Positions 38,767 through 52,116 are shown, numbered from the stretch's first letter. The stretch: DNA of 64,000 bases from Halomonas elongata DSM 2581 (GCF_000196875.2 NC_014532.2:186001-250000), one strand, 5' to 3'. The notes: generated by a model not told the origin, from the sequence alone. Numbers and translations are program-made.

Positions 38767-39909
38767 ATGACCGATACCAGCCAAGCCGCCGGTTCCCGCA
38801 ATGGCGGACTCGACCTGGGGCGCCTGCTGCTCGAGGGCCGCGCCTTCTTCGCCCTGATCGCGATCATCATCATCTTCTCGATCCTGTCGCCGGTCTATTT
38901 CTCGGTGGACAATTTCCTGACCATGTCGTCCCACGTGGCGATCTTCGGACTGCTGTCCATCGGCATGCTGCTGGTCATTCTGACGGGTGGCATTGATCTC
39001 TCCGTAGGCTCGACGCTGGGCTTCGCGGGCGTCTTCGCCGGCTTTCTGATGCAGGGCGTGTCGTTCGAGGTCTTCGGCGTGGTGGTCTATCCGCCAGTGT
39101 GGGCGGTGGTCGTTCTGACCTGTGCCATGGGGGCCTTAGTCGGGGCGATCAATGGCGTGCTCATCGCCTACTTCAAGGTGCCGGCCTTCGTCGCGACCCT
39201 GGGCATGCTCTATGTGGCCCGCGGCGTTGCTCTGTTGATGACCGATGGCCTCACCTACAACAACCTCGGTGGCAGTCCGGAGCTCGGCAATACCGGCTTC
39301 GACTGGCTGGGCTTCAATCGCTTGTTCGGCGTTCCCGTCGGCGTGCTGGTTCTGGCGGCCGTGGCGATCGTCGCCCTGCTGGCCCTGATCCGGACGCCGT
39401 TCGGACGCTGGGTCTACTCGACCGGCGGCAATGCCCGGGCGGCAGAACTGTCGGGGGTTCCGGTCAAGCGTGTGCAGGTATCCGTCTATGTGCTGTCGGG
39501 CATCTGCGCTGCCATCGCCGGCCTGGTGCTGTCGTCGCAGCTGACTTCCGCCGGGCCGACGGCGGGGACCACCTATGAGCTGACCGCTATCGCCGGGGTG
39601 GTCATTGGCGGCGCGGCGCTGACCGGTGGGCGTGGCAATGTGCGGGGCACCCTGCTCGGGGCCTTCGTGATCGGCTTTCTGTCCGATGGCCTGGTGATCA
39701 TCGGCGTCTCGTCCTACTGGCAGACCGTGTTCACCGGCGCCGTCATCGTTCTCGCCGTGCTGCTCAACAGCATTCAGTACAGCGGTCGGAAGAAGCAGCG
39801 CTCGACGTCTTCCGGCGGCGAAGTCTCCTCTCCGCAACGAGAGGCCAAGTCCCGCGGGGCGGAACCCGCCGCGGAAAGTACTGCCGTGAACCCGGCATCA
39901 CAATCATAA
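38767..39909 (+). CDS. Ribose-type sugar ABC transporter permease
   Basis: 380 residues. It is an RbsC-family permease with about 8-10 membrane segments: FFALIAIIIIFSILSPVYF near the N-terminus, ILTGGIDLSVGSTLGFAGVF (family signature), and AIAGVVIGGAALTGGRGNVRG before the last helices. The final about 40 residues are polar and rich in Ser, Arg and Ala, longer than in RbsC. It forms the membrane channel for the polyol or sugar bound by the next gene product. Confidence 0.92.
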   Translation: MTDTSQAAGSRNGGLDLGRLLLEGRAFFALIAIIIIFSILSPVYFSVDNFLTMSSHVAIFGLLSIGMLLVILTGGIDLSVGSTLGFAGVFAGFLMQGVSFEVFGVVVYPPVWAVVVLTCAMGALVGAINGVLIAYFKVPAFVATLGMLYVARGVALLMTDGLTYNNLGGSPELGNTGFDWLGFNRLFGVPVGVLVLAAVAIVALLALIRTPFGRWVYSTGGNARAAELSGVPVKRVQVSVYVLSGICAAIAGLVLSSQLTSAGPTAGTTYELTAIAGVVIGGAALTGGRGNVRGTLLGAFVIGFLSDGLVIIGVSSYWQTVFTGAVIVLAVLLNSIQYSGRKKQRSTSSGGEVSSPQREAKSRGAEPAAESTAVNPASQS

Positions 39910-39927
39910 GACCCAAGGGTGACCATT

Positions 39928-40884
39928 ATGCTCATGAAAGGAAAACGCCTGCTGATTGCAGCCCTCGCCGTGACGGCCCCGCTCGTGGCGGGCGCCGCTG
40001 CGGCCCAGGACAAGGGGCTCATCTCGATCATCGTCAATGATACGTCGAACCCCTACTGGTTCACCGAGGGCAAGATCGCCGAGGCCACCGCCGAGGAGCT
40101 CGGTTACGAAGCCAACGTCAGCTCCCACAAGGGGGATACCAATACCGAAAGCAACCAGGTCGACACGGCAATCACCAATCAGGCCGAGGCGATCATTCTC
40201 GATCCCGCCAATGCGGATGGTTCGATCGGTGCGGTGCGCAAGGCGGTCGATGCCGGCATTCCGGTATTCATCGTCAATGCCGAGATCAACCAGCAGGGCC
40301 TGGCCAAGGCACAGCTGGTGTCCAACAATGCCCAGGGGGCGGCACTGGGTGCCCAGCAATGGGTGCAGAGCGTCGGTGACGAGGCGAAGTATGTCGAGCT
40401 GAAGGGCGCCCCTTCCGACAACAACGCCGCGACCCGTTCCAACGGCTATGAAACCGTGCTCAGCCAGTATCCGAGCCTTGAGCGTGTCGGTTCGGACGTG
40501 GCCAACTGGGACCGCACTCAGGGCTACAGCAAGATGCAGAGCATGTTGCAGGCCAACCCCGATGTCGACGGCGTGATCAGCGGCAACGATGAAATGGCGC
40601 TTGGCGCTATCGCGGCACTCAAAGAGGCCGGCAAGCTGGACGATGTGGTGGTCGGCGGCTTCGATGGTTCGCCGGATGCCGTGGAAGCGGTCAGGGCCGG
40701 CGAGATGGCCTACACGGTGCTGCAGCCAGTAGCGATCTTCGCCGAAGAGGCGGTGCGTATGGCGGACACGTTCGTCCGTACCGGCGAGACCGGCATCGAG
40801 GGAGAGAAGAAACTCTTCGACTGCATGCTGGTCACGGCCGAGAACGTGGATCAGTACACCGATCCCTTCGTGCTCGAGCAGTAA
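39928..40884 (+). CDS. Ribose-type periplasmic sugar/polyol-binding protein
   Basis: 318 residues. Signal peptide LLIAALAVTAPLVAGAAAAQ is cleaved near residue 26. The mature protein is a peripla_BP_4 fold: LISIIVNDTSNPYW, AIILDPANADGSIGAVRKA, GVISGNDEMALGAIAAL and VVGGFDGSPDAVEAV. ATG 39928 is chosen because AAGGGTGA lies seven bases upstream; ATG 39934 is also possible. Its ligand is inferred to be erythritol or a related C4/C5 polyol from the operon, not from residues. Confidence 0.92.
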   Translation: MLMKGKRLLIAALAVTAPLVAGAAAAQDKGLISIIVNDTSNPYWFTEGKIAEATAEELGYEANVSSHKGDTNTESNQVDTAITNQAEAIILDPANADGSIGAVRKAVDAGIPVFIVNAEINQQGLAKAQLVSNNAQGAALGAQQWVQSVGDEAKYVELKGAPSDNNAATRSNGYETVLSQYPSLERVGSDVANWDRTQGYSKMQSMLQANPDVDGVISGNDEMALGAIAALKEAGKLDDVVVGGFDGSPDAVEAVRAGEMAYTVLQPVAIFAEEAVRMADTFVRTGETGIEGEKKLFDCMLVTAENVDQYTDPFVLEQ

Positions 40885-40936
40885 GGCTGGCGACTGCCAT
40901 GGCGGAGCATCCGCTTCCGGCATGTCGAGCATCAAG

Positions 40937-40964
40937 CGCCGCCAGGGTTCCCTGGCGGCGTTTT
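40937..40964 (+). terminator. Rho-independent terminator after the ABC transporter operon
   Basis: CGCCGCCAGGG and CCCTGGCGGCG flank TT and are followed by TTTT. It ends the + strand polyol operon and lies 15 bases before the stop of convergent ribH. Confidence 0.8.
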
Positions 40965-40978
40965 GACGATGGGCCTTG

Positions 40979-41560
<582 letters not shown>

Positions 41561-41570
41561 CTAAGGTGCC

Positions 41571-41742
41571 GTTCTCTTCCATCCGGACTATCACCGTCGG
41601 CTTCGGCATCTCACCGAATCTGCTGTCCCCGGTTCGTCGTCGTACCGATGCCGGGCGCTCGCGGGCTTGTGCACGCCTTCTCTTTCACTGAATGGAAGGG
41701 CGCCATCACCGCCGGTGGGGACTTTCACCCCGCCCTGAGAAC
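41571..41742 (-). ncRNA. FMN riboswitch (RFN element) upstream of ribH
   Basis: Read on the minus strand, the conserved RFN blocks appear in order: GTTCTCAGGGCGGGGTGAAA, GTCCCCACCGGCGGT, AGCCCGCGAGCG, GATTCGGTGAGATGCCGAA, GCCGACGGTGATAGTCCGG and ATGGAAGAGAAC. The first and last blocks close the P1 stem. It lies 110 bases ahead of the ribH start. No T-rich terminator follows, so control is more likely at translation initiation. FMN binding should switch ribH off. With the tkt terminator it fills the 429-base gap between ribH and tkt. Confidence 0.95.
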
Positions 41743-41835
41743 AGTGGCCATGTATGGCCGCGCTCTATTCTACGTATGCCACCGGGCGGGCGCCAGATGC
41801 CGAAAGTGTCTCGCGACATGAGAAGGCGGAACGCA

Positions 41836-41871
41836 AAAGGGCGCGGCCAATTGGCCGCGCCCTTTCATTTT
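41836..41871. terminator. Terminator downstream of transketolase copy 2
   Basis: Same 13-base-pair stem with AATT loop as at 28375-28410, ending in TTTT. Here it lies between the end of the transketolase gene and the FMN riboswitch, both read on the minus strand, so it separates tkt transcription from the riboswitch-controlled ribH. Confidence 0.85.
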
Positions 41872-41890
41872 CCTGAGCGGCCAGGCGTGC

Positions 41891-43909
41891 TCAGTCCTCG
41901 GCGTCGTCGAGCATTTGCTCGGCCTCGTCGACGACGTTGTCGACGGTGAAGCCGAAGTGCTTGAACAGGTCGCCGGCCGGGGCGGATTCGCCGAAGGTGG
42001 TCATGCCGATGACCCGCCCCTCGAGGCCGACGTACTTGTACCAGAGATCCGGGTGGCCGGCCTCGATGACGAGGCGGTTGCCGATTTCGGCGGGCAGCAC
42101 CCGCTGGCGGTACTCGGCGTCCTGGGCGTCGAAGACGTCGGTGGCGGGCATGGAGACCACGCGCACCCGGCGGCCCTTGTCGGCGAGGGCCGTGGCGGCG
42201 TCCATGGCCAGGCCGACCTCGGAACCGGTGGCGATCAGGATCAGCTCCGGCGTGCCGTCGCTGTCCTTGAGGATGTAGCCGCCGCGCTGGATGTCGGCGA
42301 GTTGCTGCTTGTCGCGGGCCTGATGCGGCAGGTTCTGGCGCGACAGCACCAGGGCGGTGGGGCCGGACTGGCGCTTGAGGGCGGCGTTCCAGGCCGCGGC
42401 GGTCTCCACGGCATCGCAGGGGCGCCAGGTCGACATGTTGGGCGTGCTGCGCAGGGTGGTCAGCTGCTCCACCGGCTGGTGGGTGGGGCCGTCCTCGCCG
42501 AGGCCGATGGAGTCGTGGGTGAACACGTAGATACTGCGCACGCCCATCAGCGCGGCCATGCGCACGGCGTTGCGCATGTACTCCATGAAGATCAGGAAGG
42601 TCGCGGTGTAGGGCACGAAGCCGCCGTGCAGGGCGATGCCGTTGGCGATGGCGGCCATGCCGAACTCGCGCACGCCATAGTGCAGGTAGTTGCCGTCGGG
42701 CGCGCCCTCACGCGAGCCCTCGGGGCCGATCACCTTGGCACCGTTCCAGACCGTCAGGTTGGAGGGCGCCAGGTCGGCGCTGCCGCCGAGCAGCTCGGGC
42801 AGCTGCGGGCCGAGCTCGTTGAGGCAGGCCAGCGAGGCCTTGCGCGAGGCGGTGGTCTCGGCCTTGTCCTGGGCCTGTTCGATCAGCGCTTCGCTGGTCA
42901 ACTCGGCGGGCAGCTCGCCCTTCTGGCGGCGCAGGAACTCGCGGGCCAACTCGGGATGGGCCTCGGCGTAGCGCTCGAACCGTGCCTGCCAGTCGGCCTG
43001 GCGGGTGCGGCCGGCCTCGCTGGCGTCCCAGCCCTGGTAGATGTCCTCCGGCACATGGAAGGGCGCATGCGGCCAGTCGAGCTGCTCGCGGGCGGCGGCG
43101 ACCTCGTCCTCGCCCAGCGCCGCGCCGTGGCAGGACTCCTTGCCCTGCTTGTTGGGTGCGCCGAAGCCGATCACCGTCTTGCAGATGATCAGGCTGGGCT
43201 TGTCGCTGTGCTGGCGGGCCAGCTCGATGGCCGCCTTGACCTCGTCGGGCTGGTGGCCGTCGACATTGGGCACCACGTGCCAGCCGTAGGCCTCGAAGCG
43301 CTTGGCGGTGTCGTCGGTGAACCAGCCTTCGACCTCGCCGTCGATGGAGATGCCGTTGTCGTCGTAGAAGGCGATCAGCTTGCCGAGCTGCTGGGTGCCG
43401 GCCAGGGAGGCGACCTCATGGGAGATGCCTTCCATCAGGCAGCCGTCGCCGACGAAGCAGTAGGTGTGATGGTCGACGATGGTGTGGCCGGGGCGGTTGA
43501 ACTGGGCGGCCAGGGTGCGCTCGGCGATGGCCATGCCGACGGCGTTGGCCAGGCCCTGGCCCAGCGGGCCGGTGGTGGTCTCGATACCCGGCGCATAGCC
43601 GTACTCGGGATGGCCGGCGGTCTTGGCGTGCAGCTGGCGGAAGTTCTGCAACTGCTCGAGGCCGAGCTCGTAGCCGGAGAGATGCAGCAGGGAATAGAGG
43701 AGCATGGAGCCGTGGCCGTTGGAGAGCACGAAGCGGTCACGGTCGGGCCAGTGGGGATCGGCGGGGTTGTGGACGAGGAAATCGTTCCACAGGACCTCGG
43801 CGATATCGGCCATGCCCATGGGGGCGCCGGGGTGACCGGAGTTGGCCTTCTGGACGGCATCCATGGAAAGGGCGCGAATGGCATTGGCCAGTTCGAAACG
43901 GGATGGCAT
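41891..43909 (-). CDS. tktA: Transketolase, copy 2 (metK-linked)
   Basis: 672 residues, identical in protein sequence to the copy at 28430-30448. TPP-binding ([13 protein letters not shown]), dimer-interface and sugar-phosphate sites are intact, so both genes should be functional. Its ribosome site is GAGGAGCAAC, unrelated to the AGGAG of the other copy, and an own promoter is likely (TTGAAG 44053-44058 / GACAAT 44030-44035). In many gammaproteobacteria tkt lies next to metK and is followed by epd-pgk-fba; here that continuation is displaced by more than 14 kb. Confidence 0.96.
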   Translation of the reverse strand: MPSRFELANAIRALSMDAVQKANSGHPGAPMGMADIAEVLWNDFLVHNPADPHWPDRDRFVLSNGHGSMLLYSLLHLSGYELGLEQLQNFRQLHAKTAGHPEYGYAPGIETTTGPLGQGLANAVGMAIAERTLAAQFNRPGHTIVDHHTYCFVGDGCLMEGISHEVASLAGTQQLGKLIAFYDDNGISIDGEVEGWFTDDTAKRFEAYGWHVVPNVDGHQPDEVKAAIELARQHSDKPSLIICKTVIGFGAPNKQGKESCHGAALGEDEVAAAREQLDWPHAPFHVPEDIYQGWDASEAGRTRQADWQARFERYAEAHPELAREFLRRQKGELPAELTSEALIEQAQDKAETTASRKASLACLNELGPQLPELLGGSADLAPSNLTVWNGAKVIGPEGSREGAPDGNYLHYGVREFGMAAIANGIALHGGFVPYTATFLIFMEYMRNAVRMAALMGVRSIYVFTHDSIGLGEDGPTHQPVEQLTTLRSTPNMSTWRPCDAVETAAAWNAALKRQSGPTALVLSRQNLPHQARDKQQLADIQRGGYILKDSDGTPELILIATGSEVGLAMDAATALADKGRRVRVVSMPATDVFDAQDAEYRQRVLPAEIGNRLVIEAGHPDLWYKYVGLEGRVIGMTTFGESAPAGDLFKHFGFTVDNVVDEAEQMLDDAED

Positions 43910-44249
43910 GGGGGTTGCTCCTCGCCTGCGGCGGTAGTCTGCGAACACCTTCCGGCCGGGGAGGGGCCGGGCGTGTATCTGGCTGGATGCGCCGCAAGAC
44001 GCGGGCGGCGCGGCCGAATTCGGTCGCTTATTGTCGCCGAGATGCGACCTGCCTTCAAATGCTGGGCGACACCGCTCCGCTGACTGGCCCGGAGTCGCTA
44101 GGAAGGTTCTCGGTGAGCGTGTAGAATTCGCAGCCTATCGGTCTGCCCGGGCCATGGCGAGCATCGCCGCCTGCGGCCTGCGTCACCGTCTGTCCCGGCG
44201 GCTTCTTGCCCTGCCGCCGTCATCTCACTAGCAGAGGGTCGAGGACGCC
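43910..44249. promoter_or_regulatory. Divergent promoter region tkt copy 2 / metK
   Basis: 340 bases without a gene. For tkt on the minus strand, TTGAAG (44053-44058) and GACAAT (44030-44035) are 17 bases apart. For metK, TAGAAT at 44123-44128 is a possible -10 without a good -35. I looked for SAM-type riboswitches and MetJ-like boxes and saw none. Confidence 0.4.
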
Positions 44250-45470
<1,221 letters not shown>

Positions 45471-45565
45471 TCCGGCGTGCAGTGCACGATGAGTGTCATT
45501 GTCCAGAACGGGTGTCGTTGATCTCGCACGTCGTGCCGCCGCATTTTCAGTGGCGGCCGTCGTGA

Positions 45566-47299
<1,734 letters not shown>

Positions 47300-47375
47300 G
47301 GCATATCGGCTTGTCCGCTCTTCATGGCGCTGCCTATAGTGAAGGTCACGTTTTTCCCTGGGAAAGAGGTGATGC

Positions 47376-48785
47376 ATGAACCAGCCTGCCGTATCCGCTC
47401 CCACGCATGTGGACTACAAGGTCGCCGACATTACCCTGGCCGATTGGGGCCGCCGCGAGATCCGCATTGCCGAGACCGAGATGCCTGCCCTGATGGCGAT
47501 TCGTGCGCGTTATCGTGACAGCCAGCCGCTGGCCGGCGCGCGCATCGCCGGCTGTATCCACATGACCATCCAGACCGCCGTGCTGATCGAGACGCTGATC
47601 GACCTCGGTGCCTCGGTGCGCTGGTCATCATGCAATATCTTCTCGACCCAGGATCACGCAGCGGCCGCCATCGCCGCTGCCGGCATTCCGGTATTTGCCT
47701 GGAAGGGCGAGACCGAAGAGGAATTCTGGTGGTGCATCGAGCAGACGGTGGCGGGGCCCGATGACTGGACGCCCAACCTGGTGCTGGACGACGGAGGCGA
47801 TCTGACCGCCCTGTTGCATGACCAGCGCCCCGAGCTGCTCGATGCCATCCATGGCATCAGCGAGGAAACCACCACCGGCGTGCATCGCCTGCTCGACATG
47901 TGGCGGGAGGGCTCGCTCAAGGTGCCGGCCATCAATGTCAACGACGCGGTGACCAAGTCCAAGAACGACAACAAGTACGGTTGTCGTCATTCGCTCAACG
48001 ATGCCATCAAGCGAGGCGTGGATCACCTGCTGGCCGGCAAGCAGGCCCTGGTGATGGGCTATGGCGATGTCGGCAAGGGATCGGCGGCCTCGTTGCGCCA
48101 GGAAGGCATGATCGTCAAGGTCGCCGAAATCGATCCCCTATGCGCCATGCAGGCCTGCATGGACGGTTTCGAGGTGGTTTCGCCCTACCGGGACGGCATC
48201 AATCGCGGCATGGACAGCATCGATCGCGACCTGTTGCGGAAAATCGATCTGGTGGTGACCGCGACCGGCAATATCGACGCTTGCGATGCGGCGATGCTGC
48301 GCTCGCTCAAGGCCGGGGCGGTGGTCTGCAACATCGGTCACTTCGACAGCGAGATCGACACGGCCTACATGCGCCGCCAGTGGCACTGGGAAGAGGTCAA
48401 ACCCCAGGTGCACAAGGTATACCGCGACAGCGATCCCGGCGAGTACGACCCGGAAAGCCGCGATTACCTGATCCTGCTCTCCGAAGGGCGCCTGGTGAAC
48501 CTGGGCAATGCCACCGGACACCCCTCCCGCGTGATGGATGGCTCCTTCGCCAACCAGGTGCTGGCCCAGATCCATCTCTTCGAGCGAGGCTTTGCCGACC
48601 TGCCCGAAGCCGACAAGCGTGAGGCGCTGGGTGTGCGCGTGCTGCCGCGTCATCTGGACGAGGAAGTGGCGCGTTACATGGTCGAAGGCTTCGGCGGCGT
48701 GATCACGCGCATGACCGAGGCCCAGGCCGAGTACACCGGTGTGCCCGCCGAGGGGCCCTACAAGCCCGATAGTTATCGGTACTGA
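47376..48785 (+). CDS. ahcY: Adenosylhomocysteinase (SAH hydrolase)
   Basis: 469 residues. Substrate site and dyad residues are in [15 protein letters not shown] and [17 protein letters not shown]. The NAD-binding motif is [15 protein letters not shown], and the protein ends KPDSYRY as the family does. It splits S-adenosylhomocysteine to adenosine and homocysteine. The 76-base upstream gap is too short for the SAH riboswitch found before some ahcY genes, and none is visible. Confidence 0.97.
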   Translation: MNQPAVSAPTHVDYKVADITLADWGRREIRIAETEMPALMAIRARYRDSQPLAGARIAGCIHMTIQTAVLIETLIDLGASVRWSSCNIFSTQDHAAAAIAAAGIPVFAWKGETEEEFWWCIEQTVAGPDDWTPNLVLDDGGDLTALLHDQRPELLDAIHGISEETTTGVHRLLDMWREGSLKVPAINVNDAVTKSKNDNKYGCRHSLNDAIKRGVDHLLAGKQALVMGYGDVGKGSAASLRQEGMIVKVAEIDPLCAMQACMDGFEVVSPYRDGINRGMDSIDRDLLRKIDLVVTATGNIDACDAAMLRSLKAGAVVCNIGHFDSEIDTAYMRRQWHWEEVKPQVHKVYRDSDPGEYDPESRDYLILLSEGRLVNLGNATGHPSRVMDGSFANQVLAQIHLFERGFADLPEADKREALGVRVLPRHLDEEVARYMVEGFGGVITRMTEAQAEYTGVPAEGPYKPDSYRY

Positions 48786-48789
48786 ACAA

Positions 48790-48934
<145 letters not shown>

Positions 48935-49014
48935 ACACAATATCGTCATCTGGCCGCCATGCTGTGGTCATGGCACGGGGGCATGCTGAGCGGGCATCGC
49001 TAGGAGATCGCCCC

Positions 49015-49845
49015 ATGCCGAATCCCATGCCCGTGCGAACCCTGTTCGTCTCCGATGTCCACCTGGGAACCCGTGACTGTCAGGCGGAGCTCTTGGCACG
49101 TCTGTTGCGTCGCGTGCGCCCCGAACGTCTCTATCTGGTCGGCGATATCGTCGACCTCATTGCCATGCGCAAGCGAGCGGTACTCCCGCCGGCGCAGCAG
49201 CGCCTGGTGGCGCGTTTGCTGCGTCTGGCACGCAGTGGCTGCGAGATCATCTATATCCCCGGCAACCATGATGCTGCCTTCAGACGGTTGTGTGGCCTGA
49301 AGGTCCATCGCGTGCGTATCGAACATCGCATGGTGCATGCCACCGCCGATGGCCGGCGCCTGCTGATCAGCCATGGCGATGAGTTCGATACCCATGTCCG
49401 CATGGCTCCCTGGATGATGGCTCTCGGGGATGGCATGCATCAGTTCGTGCTGGCCCTGAATCGCTGGTGCAATCGAGGGCGTCGACTGCTGGGGATGCCT
49501 TACTGGTCGCTTGCCGCCGCGTTGAAGCGGCGTAGCGGTGCCGCCCAGCGTTATGTCGCCCAGTTCGAGCAGGCCGCTCTGCATCAGGCGGCCCGGGAGG
49601 GGCTGGACGGTTATGTCGGCGGGCATATCCACAAGGCCGGCTTCCGCGCCCGGGACGGCGTGCTCTATTGCAACGACGGCGACTGGGTGGAGCATTGCAC
49701 GGCGCTGATGGAAGCGCCCAATGGTCGCTTGCAGTTGATCGACTGGCGCGGTGAGGTGATTGCCCGAGAACCTGCCATGGCCAACGGGCTCAAGTCCGGC
49801 GAGGCCGTGCCGGACGCGGTCGGGGCGGCGACCCGCGGCGCCTGA
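49015..49845 (+). CDS. Metallophosphoesterase, UDP-2,3-diacylglucosamine hydrolase-like
   Basis: 276 residues. The calcineurin-like metal motifs are complete: SDVHLGT (residues 12-18), GDIVD near residue 43, GNHD near residue 84, SHGDEFD and GHIHKAG. The family (COG2908-like) includes LpxH and several paralogues of unknown substrate. This one is longer than LpxH (about 240), with a C-terminal tail, so I would not call it LpxH. Start ATG 49015 follows TAGGAGA; an upstream open extension runs into the repeat region. Confidence 0.8.
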   Translation: MPNPMPVRTLFVSDVHLGTRDCQAELLARLLRRVRPERLYLVGDIVDLIAMRKRAVLPPAQQRLVARLLRLARSGCEIIYIPGNHDAAFRRLCGLKVHRVRIEHRMVHATADGRRLLISHGDEFDTHVRMAPWMMALGDGMHQFVLALNRWCNRGRRLLGMPYWSLAAALKRRSGAAQRYVAQFEQAALHQAAREGLDGYVGGHIHKAGFRARDGVLYCNDGDWVEHCTALMEAPNGRLQLIDWRGEVIAREPAMANGLKSGEAVPDAVGAATRGA

Positions 49846-49868
49846 GTCGCCGGGCACGCACTCCAACT

Positions 49869-50417
49869 CTAGGCGTTCTCGATGTTTGCCAGTGCGCGGC
49901 AAGCGTCGAGCACTTCCTCGGCCAGGGCATCGTCATTGAGGGTGCGGGCGATCGCCATCCCGCCGATCATGGTGACGGCCTGCTGCAAGGCGCGCCGACG
50001 ATTCTCCAGCGCTTCCTCTCCGGCGGTTTGGCAGTGGGCCACGAATCCGCTGAACAGGCGCGTATAGGCTTCGCGCACCTGGTCGTCCTGCTGGGCGACG
50101 TCGCTGACCAGGCAGGCCAGCGGACAGTTCACGTCCTCTCCCCGCCGGTGGGCCTCACTCAGATAGCCGAGCACGCGTTCCCGTGGATCGGCGTTCTGCA
50201 GGTGCGCCGCGTTGTTTCGGGCGGCGTGTCGCAGTGCTGCGGCATAGAGTTCGCCCTTGGAGGCGAAGTGGGCATAGAAGGCTCCACGAGTCAGGCCGGC
50301 CTGACGCATTACGTCATCGATGGTCGTGCCCTTGAATCCGTGGCGTGTGAACAGGGTGGCAGCGGCGTCCAGGATCTGGTGGCGGGTGCGGGGCTTGTGG
50401 TCGTCTCTCCAGGGCAT
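49869..50417 (-). CDS. TetR-family transcriptional regulator
   Basis: 182 residues. The N-terminal helix-turn-helix is TTIDDVMRQAGLTRGAFYAH (about residues 31-50) preceded by RHQILDAAATLFTRHGFKG. The ligand domain contains CPLACLVSDVAQQD, as in the AcrR-like/NemR-like subgroup that senses electrophiles through cysteines; two Cys in NCPLAC are present. It has a perfect AGGAGGT ribosome site. It is divergent from a glutathione S-transferase gene and probably represses it. Confidence 0.88.
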   Translation of the reverse strand: MPWRDDHKPRTRHQILDAAATLFTRHGFKGTTIDDVMRQAGLTRGAFYAHFASKGELYAAALRHAARNNAAHLQNADPRERVLGYLSEAHRRGEDVNCPLACLVSDVAQQDDQVREAYTRLFSGFVAHCQTAGEEALENRRRALQQAVTMIGGMAIARTLNDDALAEEVLDACRALANIENA

Positions 50418-50457
50418 GGGACCTCCTTGGCATCGTGACGAGTATGCCATGATGACG

Positions 50458-50481
50458 ACCATATGTTCTTGAACATATGGT
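50458..50481. promoter_or_regulatory. TetR operator between tetR and GST genes
   Basis: Perfect inverted repeat with 11-base arms, ACCATATGTTC and GAACATATGGT, separated by TT. It lies 40 bases from the tetR start and 46 from the GST start, a position allowing control of both genes. Confidence 0.8.
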
Positions 50482-50527
50482 GCGGCGGTCTAGCCTGTTA
50501 GCAGTTTCCCGCGACAGGAGTCCTGAC

Positions 50528-51187
50528 ATGACCCAACCCGTGCATATCGTCGGCCCCCAGTTCAGCACCTTCGTGCGCAGCGTCCAGCTGTGCTGCGAGG
50601 AGAAGTCGATCCCTTACACGCTGGGCACCGAGGCCGGAGGTCGGTCCCTGGCGATACATTCGCCGGAGCACTATGCGCTGCATCCCTTCGGCAAGGTACC
50701 GATCCTGCTGCATGGCGAACGGCGCCTGATCGAGACACCCAGCATCTGCCGCTACCTGGATGCCGCTTTCGATGGGCCGGCCCTGCAGCCGGCGGAAACC
50801 TGGGCTCGGGCACAGACCGATCAGTGGACCGGCATCCTGGCCGGTTATGTGGATCAGGCCCTGGTGCGGCGCTATTTGCTGGAGTTCGTGTTCCCCAAGG
50901 GCGAAGGCGGAACCGTGCGTGAGGACGCGGTAGCCGACGCCCGGCCCGGGGTCGTCAAGGTATTGACGTTGCTGGAGGAGCAGTTGGCCGAAGAGGAGTA
51001 TCTGGTGGGAGGTGACTTCACCATCGCCGACGCGATCGCCGCTCCCATGCTCGACTATCTCGCTGGTTTGCCCGGCGCCGAGGACTTGTTCGCCGAGACC
51101 CCGCGCCTGGTGGCTTATATCGAGCGGGTGCGGGGTCGGCCTGCGGCGAGTCGGGTACTGGTGGCGCCAGACCTGGGACGGGGCTAG
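50528..51187 (+). CDS. Glutathione S-transferase family protein
   Basis: 219 residues. The N-terminal thioredoxin-like domain shows HPFGKVPILLHGERRLIETP, with the cis-Pro and the glutathione-binding acidic/Thr-Ser pair, then the all-helical domain with GGDFTIADAIAAPMLDYL (N-capping box). Start ATG 50528 is seven bases after CAGGAG. With a TetR regulator and palindrome upstream, an induced detoxification role is likely. The stop overlaps the convergent AEC gene stop by 4 bases. Confidence 0.88.
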   Translation: MTQPVHIVGPQFSTFVRSVQLCCEEKSIPYTLGTEAGGRSLAIHSPEHYALHPFGKVPILLHGERRLIETPSICRYLDAAFDGPALQPAETWARAQTDQWTGILAGYVDQALVRRYLLEFVFPKGEGGTVREDAVADARPGVVKVLTLLEEQLAEEEYLVGGDFTIADAIAAPMLDYLAGLPGAEDLFAETPRLVAYIERVRGRPAASRVLVAPDLGRG

Positions 51188-52116
51188 CCGCCGACCAGTG
51201 GCGCCATCCATCCCAGGTACAGCGGAATCAGCAACGGCGCGGCCAGGGTGGTGATCAGCACGGCCAGTGCGCCCTTCTCCGGGGCAATGCCCAGCTCCAT
51301 GGCCACCACCACCACATTGGCGGCCATGGGGACCACGCCGATCAACAGCAGTGCCATGGCGAATTCCGCCGGGATCCCGACCATGGCCTGCAGGCCGAGC
51401 ACGACGCCCAGCGCCAGGAGTGGCCACAGCAGATAGCGGACCGCCACGCAGGCCCCGAGGAAGCGCCAGTCGAACTGGCGCAGCGTCACCCGGCCGAGCG
51501 TCATGCCGATGATCATCATGCCGAGCAGGGTATAGGTGGGCGGAAAGACCTCGAGCCCCTCCATGATGGCATCGGGCACGCCGATGCCCAGCGCCTCGAC
51601 CGCCAGCGCCGCGAGGAAGGCATAGATCAGCGGCAGCCGGAGGATCTTGAGCAGGCTCTGGCGGGCCGAGAAGCGTCCGCGAGCGCTCAGATAGAAGCCC
51701 AGGGTGAATTCATAGAGGGTCACGCCCAGCACCCCGAACAGATACAGCGTCACACCTGCCGGCGGCAGCAGCACCAGGGCCACCGGCAGGCCGAAGTAGC
51801 CGGTGTTGCCGGTGCCGGCCGAGAAGGCCAGGACCGCGCTTTCCTCGTCGGGCAGGGCATGGCGCGCCAGGCGGTTGACCGTCAGGGCGACCAGACTGGC
51901 ACAGAGGAAGAGCGCGCCGGTCACCAGCAGGTAGGCGGGAGTGGGGCCGCCCAGCACCAGGCCGCGGAAGAAGGTCAGGGGGGCGATCAGGTAGATCAGC
52001 AGGGTGGCGATGGGGCGTGGATCGACGGACAGGCGGCGGGCGGCGAGCCAGCCGAGTCCGACGAAGGCCAGAAGCGTCCATAGCGGGCCCATCAGTGTGC
52101 CGGGCTCCAGGGGCAT
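51184..52116 (-). CDS. AEC-family transporter (auxin efflux carrier-like permease)
   Basis: About 310 residues with roughly 10 membrane segments in two halves, e.g. LLAFVGLGWLAARRL near residue 14, ALVLLPPAGVTLYLFGVLG, LLGMMIIGMTLGRV and the C-terminal ALLLIGVVPMAANVVVVAMEL. In bacteria AEC proteins move small organic acids such as malate or malonate. Start ATG 52116 is preferred because GGAGGG lies just ahead; ATG 52131 is an alternative. No operon partner is evident. Confidence 0.85.
   Translation of the reverse strand: MPLEPGTLMGPLWTLLAFVGLGWLAARRLSVDPRPIATLLIYLIAPLTFFRGLVLGGPTPAYLLVTGALFLCASLVALTVNRLARHALPDEESAVLAFSAGTGNTGYFGLPVALVLLPPAGVTLYLFGVLGVTLYEFTLGFYLSARGRFSARQSLLKILRLPLIYAFLAALAVEALGIGVPDAIMEGLEVFPPTYTLLGMMIIGMTLGRVTLRQFDWRFLGACVAVRYLLWPLLALGVVLGLQAMVGIPAEFAMALLLIGVVPMAANVVVVAMELGIAPEKGALAVLITTLAAPLLIPLYLGWMAPLVGG

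Larger units (their letters stand above)
41831..43913. repeat. 2.08-kb direct repeat, copy 2 (terminator + transketolase gene)
   Basis: Direct-repeat partner of 28370-30452. This copy sits next to metK with its own upstream region, an arrangement common in related gammaproteobacteria, so it is probably the original housekeeping locus. The differences from copy 1 are at 41886, 42446-42448 and 42455, all silent or outside the coding region. Confidence 0.95.

Noticed and set aside
43910..44249. Possible SAM riboswitch or MetJ control upstream of metK
   Set aside because: None of the conserved SAM-aptamer blocks or AGACGTCT-type boxes could be found.
47300..47375. Possible SAH riboswitch upstream of ahcY
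   Set aside because: The gap is only 76 bases and lacks the conserved aptamer sequences.
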